A stretch of DNA of 64,000 nt from Pictodentalium vernedei (lineage: Eukaryota; Mollusca; Scaphopoda; Dentaliida; Dentaliidae): contig CM062292.1 in NCBI GenBank assembly GCA_031216915.1, positions 206,295,262 to 206,359,261 on the forward strand, in the 5' to 3' direction. A model generated the notes under the pieces. The model was given only the letters and a program-made list of their open reading frames with translations. It ran no database searches and was not told the origin of the DNA. Below are positions 1-9,701 of the stretch, in pieces; within the stretch, counting starts at the first letter, position 1; every line of letters starts with the position of its first letter. Both the position numbers and the translations under genes were made by a program.

Positions 1-763
1 AGTCATTCAGACGTTTGGCGCCGCACTGTGAAGCAATTCCTTAGGAGCAATAATGGCATTGCCGATGACATCAATCATTCAGACGCTTGGCGCCGCAATG
101 GGAAGCAATTCCTTAGGAACAATCACGCCATTGCCGATGGTCTCAGTCATCTGAACGCTTGCCGCCGCAATGGGAAGCAATTCGTTAGTAGAAATCATGC
201 GAATTGCCGATAGCATCAATCATTCAGACACCTGGCGCCGCTATGGAAAGCAATTCCTCAGTAGAAATCATGCCCATTTCCGATGGCATCAGCCATTCAG
301 GCGTTTGGCGCCGCAAAGGGAAGCAATTTCTTAGGAACAATCATGCCATTGCCGATGGCATCAATCATTCAGACGCTTCACGCCACAATTGGAAGCAATT
401 CCTTTGTAGAAATCATGCCCATTGCCGATGGCATCACTCATTCAGACGCCTGGTGCCGCAATAGGAAGCAATTCCTTAGTAGAAATCATGCCAATTGCAG
501 ATTGAATCAATCATTTAGGCGATTGGCGCTGCAATCGGAAGCAATTCCTTAGTCGAAATCATGCCCATTGCCGAAAGCATGAATCATTCAGACGCTTGGC
601 TCCGCAATGGGAAGCAATTCCTTTGTAGTAATGATGCCCATTGCTGATGGCATCAATCATTCAGACGCTTGGCGACGCAATGGGAAGCAATTCTTTAGTA
701 GACATCATGCCCAGTGCCGATAGCATCAACCATTCAGACGCTTGGCGCCGCAACAGGAAGCAA
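1..763. repeat. 73-bp satellite array, block 1
   Basis: About ten tandem copies of a 73-bp monomer, recognisable by the recurring pieces gaagcaattccttagtag, aatcatgcccattgccgat and the GGCGCC palindrome. Copies differ by scattered substitutions. The array runs off the left edge of the window. Because 73 is not a multiple of 3, each forward frame steps through the monomer and stays open for about 200 bases, which gives many spurious 60-120 residue ORFs. It is the same array as 7314-9013 and 18411-21740, now split by two insertions. Confidence 0.97.
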
Positions 764-770
764 TTTCTTA

Positions 771-1026
771 TCAACCTACTCACAATTGTTTACTACAGGC
801 TTGCACTACAGTGGAAGTCCCTAACTCGGATAAAATACTCTCTATTTTTGTCTTTCCCAAGCAAGTTGGGAAAGAAAAGTGGTGCAAAAGCACCAATAAA
901 AATAAGCCAAAACTGGGTCGAGTGCAACCGGCGCAGACCCAGTACGGGACGCTCTCTCCCAAGTACAACTCCACGACTTCCGTTGCCTGTGCGCATATAC
1001 CGTCTCTAAAGACTCATTCTTTTTAA
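771..1026 (+). repeat. DIRS-A left inverted terminal repeat
   Basis: About 255 bases that recur in reverse complement at 7021-7260. The outermost part reads cctactcacaattgtttac. The inner end carries a stretch ending in gactcattctttttaaaatc. Arms are nearly identical, which gives mirror-image open frames in both arms. The repeat presumably holds the promoter, but I see no clear core element. Confidence 0.93.
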
Positions 1027-1467
1027 AATCCGCTTCGTGTCGAGATGTTTTTGCACGCTTATCAGTGTTCCACCAGCTCGATGTTTGATGCTTCCTGATT
1101 CATTATACCACAGTGTATCCTTTGTATTCTCAGGAACAGTGTTTTATATTCTCTTTTTTCTATTATATGTCCGTAATGTATATTTATTTGCTCTCTCTCG
1201 GGTCGCGCGCGATTTTCGCGGGCCACGCGGTTCGGACTTAGATTTTCACACTTATTGTTCATGCTTTTTTTGCAAATTTTTCTAATTGTGTTAGAGTTAG
1301 GTGTCAGCGGGGTACCACTCCTACAGCGTTTCTTCTTTCTGTTGAGAGTAGTCTTCCTGTTGGGTGGTTCCCGGTCGACCGTCTGGGGTCTTTGTTTCTG
1401 TCACCTTTCTCTCTTTGGGGGTGTTCTGTTTTCTGATCTCACCTTCTCTGCTCCTCTCACCTCTTTC

Positions 1468-3672
1468 ATGCCTAGGACAATTCCTTGTGGGCAGTGTCTG
1501 CTGCCTAAGCATGTGGACGATGTACATTCGTCGTGTTCCTCCTGTAATGGGTGTTCGGCCGAGCGGCCGTGTGGTGTCTGTGGAACATGGTCTTCCACCT
1601 TTTGGGCGTCAGTAAATCGTGTCGTTCGTTCTCGTGGCCGTGCCTCCCGCTTCCGCGGGAAAGGAGAACGTAGTCGTTCGGGGCCTCCCGAGCCGACTTT
1701 GTCTGGTGAGAGTTATTCCTCCTCCGTGGGGGATGTGCAGTCTTTTCCTGTGGTGGATACTGCGGGAGCCGTTGAGTGTTCTGGTGTAGAGATGCCTGGT
1801 TCCGGGACTACGGTCCCCCTCCAGTCGACATCTGAGGCTGTCACTAGGGTTGTGACTCCTCCTTCGGAGCCGAGCCGGTGTGCTCTCTCCACTTTTTCAC
1901 CAGCCTCAACGACTCTCGACGTATCTACTACTGCTGCTGGTCCGTCTGCTTCGTTGTCTGTTTCAGCCGGCCTCGGCTTTTCGCTGCAGGGGACTGCAGA
2001 ACTGTCCGATACTGTAGACGTGGGATATCGACCCCAGCCTTCCCCGACTTCAACTCGGCGAAGTCGGAAGGGGCTGCCGGCCGAGCCCATCGCTGTGGTC
2101 TAGTCGTCGTCGAGTACCACAGTTGTGTCTTTGGATTCGGATGTTCGTAGTGGAAACACTATGAACTCCGTGGCGTTTCCGTCCACTCACTCTGGTCACA
2201 CGACCAGTTTTGGGGGACCAACGCCTTTTGTGCAGCCTGGACCTTCTGCCCCGCAGAGGTCCGCGGTGACTCTCATGAGTTCTCGCAATATTGATCCTCG
2301 GGGTGCATCGTACCCCTATACACGTCTGCCTTCAGATGTTTCGGCTGCCGCCCGTCGTCCCGCGTCGGGTGTTTTGGAGGATCGTGACCCTTCGCTGGTT
2401 AAGAGGGTCAGAGGTGAAGCCACTTTGCCGGTTCGCTCCCCTGTCGCACCGGTCGGTACAGGCAGTGAGCTTAGGGAGGCCCTCTCCTTACTCACTCAGG
2501 TTCTCTCAAAGAGCCTTCCTGTTGCTTCCAGCGAGGCTATGGGTGGTTTCCAGGCGCCTCCTATGGCGCCGCCTCCCGGGATTGGAAACAGGCCGGTTTC
2601 CGATTCCTCTGGTGTCCCGACACCATGGGAGGCGTCGGCTGGTTTGCCCACGATGGGCTATGTGTCTTCCGACTCTGGGGAGGAGTCCGACATGCTTGAG
2701 GTCGAGGGCCAGCAGTCTTCGGACTTGGGGGCGGCTCTTGACTTTGTGTTTGGGTTTCTGCCTGAGCTCAAACCTGCTAACCAGCCGACAGTGTCAGCCT
2801 GGCCGCGATCATCGGTCGCGCGCCAACAGCCTATGGAGCAACCTGCTTCTGGGCGCCTTCGACCATGCCAGTCGGTACAGGTGGTTGAGGCTTTTTCAGC
2901 ATTGGATGCCAAGCTGAATTCCAAGGCTTTGAAGACTTCGTTCTTCACCAGGGTTGACACCTTTTTGCCTCCTGTGCGTTATCGTTCCTACGATTCCGCC
3001 AATCCGTCAGTCTGCCAGACTTTGACGGTTCTGGATCAGGACTCCACTTCCCTCGGGCTTTCCAAGCCCAAGTCTGACGTCATTCCAATGACGACTCTGG
3101 AGTCCACGTTGGGCTTATCTAGGGAGATGCTTGGCATGCTTTCTCTCTCAGATCACGTCGTCTCAGCTTTGGCTGCTTATCTGCCTCCAGATAAGTTTGA
3201 CGAGGTACAGGCTCCTTTGCGTGTGCTGTCCAAGGCGCTTATGCACCTTACTCACACGCATGCCTGTAACACGGCCAATTTGGAATTAGTTCGAAGGGAC
3301 GCTGTGCTGGACACAGGACGATCCCTTCCCGAGGAGCAGCGTGCTACTCTTCGATCTGCTTCTTTGGCAGGTCCGCAACTTTTCCATGGTTCCGTGTCGA
3401 CGGTCCGGGATGACGTCCTACGTCATTCCAAAGATCAGCTGCTGTTTCGTCAGCTTGATCAGCCTTCTCGGGGAGGCAAGGGCCGTTCCAAGCCTAACAA
3501 GTACCCTTCTGCTTCCTCTGTGAAGCAAGAGGCTGGTCCTTCTGCCGCCGCCTCTACTTCTTACTCACGGGGTAAAGGTAGAGGTCGGCAGAATCGAGGG
3601 AAGTCTCAGGATTCTTCATTTAGCAGAGGAGGTGGTTTCTCCTCTCGCGGGCCTCGTCGGGGCTCGAAATGA
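1468..3672 (+). pseudogene. DIRS-A Gag-like ORF with one in-frame stop
   Basis: Gag-like first ORF of DIRS-A, expected to coat the element RNA. The likely start is the ATG at 1468 because the next residues (MPRTIPCGQC) match the start of the intact copy-B protein. The N-terminus has a Cys/His cluster (CxxC, then H, then CxxCxxC and CxxC within about 35 residues) followed by an FWASVN motif, both shared with copy B. An in-frame TAG at 2101-2103 breaks it; the same frame continues to the TGA at 3670-3672. The conserved core lies in the last 250 residues (KALKTSFFTR to RHSKDQLLFR) and the C-terminus is rich in Arg, Gly and Ser, as expected for nucleic-acid binding. It lacks the 45-residue internal repeats of copy B. 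Confidence 0.88.
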
Positions 3673-5662
3673 AGGTCCTCACCTCGACTCGTACCAGGTT
3701 GGAGGAAGGATAGCAGAGTTCGCAGACCATTGGACCACCATCACATCCGATCCATGGGTGTTAGATGTTGTTCGGTTCGGGCTGCGCATATCCTTCCGAC
3801 GGCACCCCACTCTGACAAGGGTGCCTCTTCCAACCACAGTTCCTTCAGACGTTTTACGTCGGGAACTTTTGTCCACGGAGATTGCCAATCTCCTGGCAAA
3901 GGGGGCGATCGAGGTCGTCAAGAACGTTCAGTCAGTGGGTTTCTATTCCCGCCTGTTCTTGGTGCCGAAGAAGGACGGCCGACTCCGACCGGTTATCGAT
4001 CTGAGCATACTGAACCAGTCTATCATTGCTTCCAAGTTCAGCATGGAGACTTTCAGGTCGGTCCGCCAATCAATTCACCAGGGAGATTTCGCAGCCAGCA
4101 TCGACCTGCGAGACGCTTACTTCCACGTTCCGATGCATCGGGCGTCACGGAAGTATCTCAGGTTCGCTTTTCTGGGGCGAGTTTACCAGTTCAAGGCCAT
4201 GCCTTTCGGCCTCAACCTGGCTCCTTGGGCGTTCACCAGACTGATGTCGCATGTGATAGCGTTCCATCGCACACAGTCCACGGTGACTACTTCGGCATAT
4301 CTGGACGATATCCTCCAGAGGCATTCCAATGCTGCCTTACTGGAATCGGATGTCGCCACTCTGTTGAGCTTGCTCACGTCGCTAGGATTCAGAGTCAACG
4401 AGGAGAAGTCGGACCTGGTCCCTTCTCAGTCGTTTTGTCATCTGGGGATGTCTTTCCAAACCAAATTCAATTTGGTGGCTGTTCCCCAGGCCAAGGCTGT
4501 GATTCTCTCAGCTTTTGGTCTGACTCTGTCCCAGTCCAGGTCCGCGACCGCTCGGAGTTTTCTCCGGCTGATCGGTCTCTGCGGTTCGGTGACGGATCTC
4601 ATTCCTCTAGGTCGGCTGCGTGTCAGACCTCTCCAACACTTTCTGCTCAGTCGTTGGAGACCGAATGTAGATTCTCTGGATCAGGTGCTTCCGTTTCCGG
4701 ACTCTCTGTATCCTCACCTTCTTCCCTGGACAGATGTTCAGTGGATTACGCAGGGTGTTCCGCTGGACTTACCCACGTCCGATCGCGTTCTGACGGCAGA
4801 TGCCAGCGATCTCGGATGGGGTGCGACGTTGGATCCTCTCGGTCTTTCCCTACACGGGATGTGGGACCAGGATCAAGCAGCTCTACACATCAACCAGAAG
4901 GAGCTTCTTGCTCTTCTTCTGAGTTTCAGGCAGTGGATCCCTCACCTGTCGAATCGCCAGGTCCTTCTACTATCCGACAATTCGACAGTGGTTGCTTATA
5001 TTCGGAACCAGGGCGGCACGCACTCGCTTCCGATGTACGAGTTGGCTCGGGATCTTTTACTGCTCGCTCAGGAGGTTCACGCCGGAGTGGTTGTTCGTCA
5101 CATTCCCGGTCGTCTGAACGTCCTAGCCGACTCCCTGTCCCGACAGGGCAGGGTTATTTCCACCGAGTGGATGCTTCACAGGGCAGTGTTCCAGTCGCTT
5201 TGCGATCTCTGGGGACGTCCCCACATCGATCTCTTTGCGACTCGTTGGAACCATCAGGTGGACACTTTCGTGTCCCCGTGTCCAGATCCTCTGGCTTTTG
5301 CCGTGGACGCTCTGTCACTCGATTGGAACGGTCTAGTCGGCTACGCCTTCCCGCCGGTTCCGATTCTTCCTCAGGTTCTCGCCAAAATTCGAACCTGCAG
5401 TTGTCGAATCATTCTGATCGCTCCCCTGTCGCCTCAGCGGGTGTGGATCAATCAGCTCCGCTCGCTGATGGCGGCGGTTCCGGCACGTCTCCCGCTACGT
5501 CGCGACCTTCTTTGTCAAGGTCGTCCGAGGAGGTTTCACGTCGACCCGACTTCATTGTGCCATCACGCATATCTTTTGTCAGGTCCTGTCTCCTCCGTAG
5601 AGGTTTTTCGAGACGAGCAGTGGAGTGCATTTCTTCTTCAAGGAGGCACTCCACTGGTTTAG
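3632..5662 (+). CDS. DIRS-A reverse transcriptase / RNase H ORF
   Basis: Open for 676 codons in the +1 frame relative to gag and overlapping its last 41 bases. RT motifs run in order: FLVPKKDGRLRPVIDLS, SIDLRDAYFHVPMH, then the active-site YLDD at about residue 223. RNase H follows with LTADASD, HINQKELLAL, LLSDNSTVV and VLADSLSR supplying the usual D-E-D-D set. After it comes a conserved segment (HIDLFATRWNHQV to YAFPP) in the place where DIRS elements carry a methyltransferase-like domain; that identity is inferred from position only. The first residue of the ORF lies inside gag, so the true start or frameshift site is uncertain. This is the only one of copy A's three ORFs that is still open. 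Confidence 0.92.
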   Translation: MVSPLAGLVGARNEGPHLDSYQVGGRIAEFADHWTTITSDPWVLDVVRFGLRISFRRHPTLTRVPLPTTVPSDVLRRELLSTEIANLLAKGAIEVVKNVQSVGFYSRLFLVPKKDGRLRPVIDLSILNQSIIASKFSMETFRSVRQSIHQGDFAASIDLRDAYFHVPMHRASRKYLRFAFLGRVYQFKAMPFGLNLAPWAFTRLMSHVIAFHRTQSTVTTSAYLDDILQRHSNAALLESDVATLLSLLTSLGFRVNEEKSDLVPSQSFCHLGMSFQTKFNLVAVPQAKAVILSAFGLTLSQSRSATARSFLRLIGLCGSVTDLIPLGRLRVRPLQHFLLSRWRPNVDSLDQVLPFPDSLYPHLLPWTDVQWITQGVPLDLPTSDRVLTADASDLGWGATLDPLGLSLHGMWDQDQAALHINQKELLALLLSFRQWIPHLSNRQVLLLSDNSTVVAYIRNQGGTHSLPMYELARDLLLLAQEVHAGVVVRHIPGRLNVLADSLSRQGRVISTEWMLHRAVFQSLCDLWGRPHIDLFATRWNHQVDTFVSPCPDPLAFAVDALSLDWNGLVGYAFPPVPILPQVLAKIRTCSCRIILIAPLSPQRVWINQLRSLMAAVPARLPLRRDLLCQGRPRRFHVDPTSLCHHAYLLSGPVSSVEVFRDEQWSAFLLQGGTPLV

Positions 5663-6637
5663 CTTATGCAGCTAAATGGAAGGTCTTCTGTCGTTGGTGT
5701 GCTGATCACTCTGTTGATTATGCCAATCCTTCGATTTCACAGATTGCGGAGTTTCTGGTATATCTGTTTGATTCTCGGGGTCTCCAGCCTGTTACCATCA
5801 AGGGTTACAGGTCTATGCTTTCAGAGACTTTTTCTTATGTGGGGAAGCGTCGTATCGGCACTAATCCTTACCTCTCCAAGCTTGTTCGGCACTTTTCTTT
5901 GAAAAGGCCTCGGACTTTGCAGCTTACTCCACGATGGAATCTTTCGTGGGTGCTGCTTTGCTTGGGGGGGGGGGGGGGGGGCGCCGTTCGAACCTTTATC
6001 CCAGGTGGATATGCAATTTCTCACATACAAGACGGCTTTTCTGATGGCATTTGCTTCGGCCAGATGGGTTAGTGAGCTTCACGCCCTCTCGGTTGACCCG
6101 GCCTTTTTTAGGAGTTCTCCCAACAGTGTTACTTTTACCACTGATTGCTCCTTTTTGGCTAAGAATCAGTTACCAGATACTACTCCTCCTCCTATCTGTA
6201 TCAGGGCTCTTCCCTCTGTTGAGGGTACTCGCCCTTTGCTCTGTCCGGTCCGTGCTATTCGCATTTATCTTGATCGGACACGCTTCATACGGAAGGGCAG
6301 AAAACGGTTTTTTCTGTCTCTCATTCCGGGTCGACAGAAGATCTCTCCTCAATCCATTTCTCGATGGATTTGTCTTGCTATTCGTGCGGCTTATAGTCGT
6401 TTAGCAGCTGGCGATTGTATTACCAATCGTATTTCTGCCCACGAGGTGCGGGCACTGTCTACCTCTTGGGCTTATTCTAACTCCGTCAAGTTGTCGGATG
6501 TTATGCAGGCAGCCTACTGGAGAAATGCTTCTACTTTCTCCACCTTTTATTTACGCCAGGTGCAGGAGCAGTCGGAGGACCTTTTTGCCTTGGGTCCTCT
6601 TTCTTCTGCTCAGGCTGTTGTATGCCATAGCCATTAG
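3730..6637 (+). pseudogene. DIRS-A tyrosine recombinase ORF, frameshifted and active-site mutant
   Basis: Tyrosine recombinase that would integrate the DIRS circle. The frame is open from 3730 but the first 1.9 kb overlaps the RT gene; recognisable recombinase sequence starts near 5640 (YAAKWKVFCRWCADHS) and continues with ITIKGYRSML-like and SYVGKRR segments. A run of 18 G at 5964-5981 shifts the frame; the rest lies in the frame ending at 6637. The copy-B equivalent has only a short G tract there. The first catalytic arginine is replaced: copy A reads ARWVSEL (Trp codon at 6065-6067) where copy B reads ARRVSEL. The HEVR and FYLR motifs with the other active-site residues remain. The two defects together make it inactive. 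Confidence 0.9.
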
Positions 6638-6852
6638 GCTTCTTGAAGGTCAGTTTCAGCCTTGTGCTGTTACTGCCCTTTTTTCTGTCTGTGTGTCACA
6701 CAGGCTCATATGTCTCTTTTCATTGTCCTTTACCAATGATTGCGACATTATGGTTGATAAGCCTCGGGACCTCTTCCTTCTGCTTCACGGTTCCAGTGCA
6801 CTAGGGTTATGTGGGGGTTGGTTATGCGATTCCCTCCAGCCTTTTGTCTATT

Positions 6853-6947
6853 CAGCCTGTAGTAAACAATTGTGAGTAGGATGATAAGAAATCTAAATTT
6901 TATAGTAAATTTCCTTTCTTATTATACCTACCACAATTGTTTACATG
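6853..6947 (+). repeat. DIRS-A internal complementary region
   Basis: One stretch here is complementary to both outer ends of the element: its first half to the left end (caattgtttactacaggc) and its second half to the asymmetric right end (ttatacctaccacaattg). This is the DIRS hallmark that lets the termini be completed when the DNA is copied into a circle. It follows the recombinase ORF after about 200 bases without a gene. Confidence 0.93.
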
Positions 6948-7020
6948 GAGGCCCTCCCGTCTTCTTTACGGGTAAAGAATCTTTCCTCCCCGCTGATCAC
7001 ATAACTCTAACGTTTACGGA

Positions 7021-7313
7021 TTCAAAAAGAATGAGTCTTTAGAGACGGTATATGCGCACTGGCAACGGAAGTCGTGGAGTTGTACTTGGGAGAGAGCGTC
7101 CCGTACTGGGTCTGCGCCGGTTGCACTCGACCCAGTTTTGGCTTATTTTTATTGGTGCTTTTGCACCACTTTTCTTTCCCAACTTGCTTGGGAAAGACAA
7201 AAATAGAGAGTATTTTATCCGAGTTAGGGACTTCCACTGTAGTGCAAGCCTGTAGTAAACAATTGTGGTAGGTATAATAAGAAAGGAAATTTACTATAAA
7301 ATTTAGATTTCTT
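7021..7313 (+). repeat. DIRS-A right inverted terminal repeat
   Basis: Reverse complement of the left repeat (771-1026), with an extra outer extension of about 45 bases that is absent from the left end and matched by the internal complementary region. Such unequal ends are normal for DIRS elements. The element stops at about 7313 within tttctt. Confidence 0.92.
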
Positions 7314-9013
7314 GGTAGAAATCATGCGCATCAATTATTCAGACGTTTGGCGCCGCAATCGGCTGCAATTTCGTAGGAGAAATCATGCCCATTGCCGATG
7401 ACATCATTCATTCAGACGTATGGCGCCGCAATGTGAAGCAATTCCCTAGTAGATATCATGCCCATTGCCGATAGTTTCAATCATTCAGACTCTTAACGCC
7501 GCAATCGGAAGCAATTTCTTGGTATTAACCATCCCCATTGCCGAAAGCATCAATCATTCAGGCGCTTGGCGCTGCATTGAGAAGCAATTCCTTGGTAGAA
7601 ATCATTCCCATTGCCATCAAACGCTGGGCGCCGCAATGGGAAGCAATTCCTTCTGAAAAATCATGTCATTGCCGATGGCACCAATCATTCAGAAGGTTGG
7701 CGCCGCAATGGGAAGCAATTTCTTAGTAGAAATCATGCCCATTGCCGATGGCCTCAATCATTCAGACGCTTGGCGCCACAATGGGAAACAGTTCCTTAGG
7801 AGAAATCATGCCCATTGCCGATGGGATCAATCATTCAGACGCTTTGCGCCGCATTGGGAAGTATTTCCTCAGTCGAAATCATGCCCTTTGCCGATTGCAT
7901 CTATCATTCAGACGCTTGGCGCCGCACTGGGAATCAATTCCTTTGTAGAAATCATGCCAAGGCCGATAGCATCAATCATTCGGGCCCTTAGCGCCGCAAA
8001 GGGGAGGAATTCCTTAGTAGAATTCATTCCCATTGCGATTGCATCAATCATTCAGACCCTTGACGCCGCAATGGGAAGCAATTCCTTAGTGGAAATCATG
8101 CCCATTGCCGATAGCACCAATTATTCAGGCGCTTGGTGCCGAAATGGGAAGCAATTCCTTTTTTAGTAATCATGCCCATTGCCGTTAGCAGCAATCATTC
8201 AGACGTTTGCGGCCGCAATGGGAAGCAATTCCTTAGTAGAAATCATGCCCATTGCCGATTGCGTCAATCATTCAGACGCTTTGCGTCGCAGTGCGAAGCA
8301 ATGTCTTAGTAGAAATCATGCCCATTGCCGATTGCATCAAACATTCAGACCCTTGGCGCCGCAATGGGAAGCAATTCCTTAATGGAAATCATGCCCATTG
8401 CCCATAACACCAGTTATTCAGGCGCTTGGCGCCGAAATGAGAAGCAATTCCTTTGTAGAAATCATGCCCATTGCCGATAGCACCATGGGAAGCAATTCCT
8501 TAGTAGAATTCATTCCCATTGCGATTGCATCAATCATTCAGACCCTTGGCGTCGAGATGAGAAGCAATTCCCTAGTAGAAATCATTCCCCCTGCCGATGG
8601 CATCAATTATTCAGACGCTTGGCGCCGCAATGGGAAGAAATTCCTAAGTAGAATTCATTCCCACTGCGAATGCATCAATCATTCAGACGCTTGGCGCCGC
8701 AATGGGAAACAGTTCCTTAGCAGAAATCATGCCCATTGCCGATGGGATCAATCATTCAGACGCTTTGCGCCGCATTGGGAAGCATTTCCTCAGTAGAAAT
8801 CAAGCCCTTTGCCGATTGCATCTGTCATTCAGACGCTTGGCGCCGCACTGGGAAGCAATTCCTTTGTAGAAATCATGCCCATTGCCGATAGCATCAATAA
8901 TTCGGGCCCTTGGCGTCGCAAAGGGGAGGAATTCCTTAGCAGAAATAATGCCCATTGCCGATAGCATGAATCATTCAGACGCATCGCGCCGGAATAGGAA
9001 GCAATTCATTAGT
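7314..9013. repeat. 73-bp satellite array, block 2
   Basis: About 23 monomers of the same satellite, bounded by DIRS-A on the left and the LINE on the right. Monomer variants recur in blocks: the variant with gctttgcgccgcattggg occurs near 7830 and again near 8760, roughly 13 monomers apart. Some monomers are partly deleted (around 7600 and 8480). Confidence 0.96.
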
Positions 9014-9205
9014 TTAAACATATTTATTTGCCAACAAAAGCATAGCAAAAGGATTGGAGGACAAGTGCTCAACACTTAGCAAACCCTCCTCTCCATTACA
9101 TATAACATTTAATAATATAATTATTGTAATAATGGTAGCAATTAAATAATGTACAAAACTTTACTAATAGATTTACACTTATATTTTCTGCCAAATAAAA
9201 ATAGG

Positions 9206-9245
<40 letters not shown>

Positions 9246-9701
9246 AAGAAGAAGAAAAAAGATGTAAGGCTCACAGTGAAGGGGCAGAGATTTCCACTGA
9301 TAAATATTGCTCAAACTCCTACGGAAGTGTTCCATTACAATGGCTAAACAAGAGGTCGAAGACAAACTGAAGCGCGGACAATACGGCAGCCTAGAAGGCA
9401 CCCAATGACACTAAGAAATGCTCTAACCTGGATATACTTAAATGGCATTTCCTTTACAAGGAGCTGCCAGTAAGGGTTGAAACACTGATGGTGTTACGGT
9501 GAAGACATTATTAAAATTTTCGTCTATGATCTAGTTTGCGAAGCGGGATGAATCACGAATATATCTTTGAACACATTTAAATAAGATCTCATTTTCATCA
9601 TTTGTTAGCGAAGGGATACCATACAGGAGTGGACTGATCTCTGTGATGTGATAATGCTGTATGGTTTGAAAAAGCTCAGCTCTAATGTTATCATATGTAG
9701 A

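Larger units (their letters stand above)
764..7313 (+). mobile_element. DIRS-type tyrosine-recombinase retrotransposon, copy A (inactive)
   Basis: A complete but decayed DIRS element inserted in the 73-bp satellite. Order: left inverted terminal repeat, Gag, RT/RNase H, tyrosine recombinase, internal complementary region, right inverted terminal repeat. There is no target-site duplication. Satellite sequence ending in caatttctt meets the left end, and the right end finishes in agatttctt before the satellite resumes with ggtagaaatcatg, so a 7-base ATTTCTT is shared by target and element. This fits the DIRS life cycle (reverse transcription to a DNA circle, then recombinase-mediated integration). 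Gag has an internal stop and the recombinase is frameshifted and lacks a catalytic arginine, so this copy cannot move by itself. Confidence 0.95.

Noticed and set aside
28-1026. Many 60-120 residue forward frames with IIQTLGAAMGSNSLVEIM-like repeats
   Set aside because: They are translations of the 73-bp satellite; the frame slips by one each monomer and the same peptides appear in all three frames.
5200-5480. A confirmed DNA methyltransferase domain after RNase H in the DIRS RT ORF
   Set aside because: The position fits and the segment is conserved between both copies, but I cannot point to the catalytic and cofactor motifs, so I report it only as a possibility.
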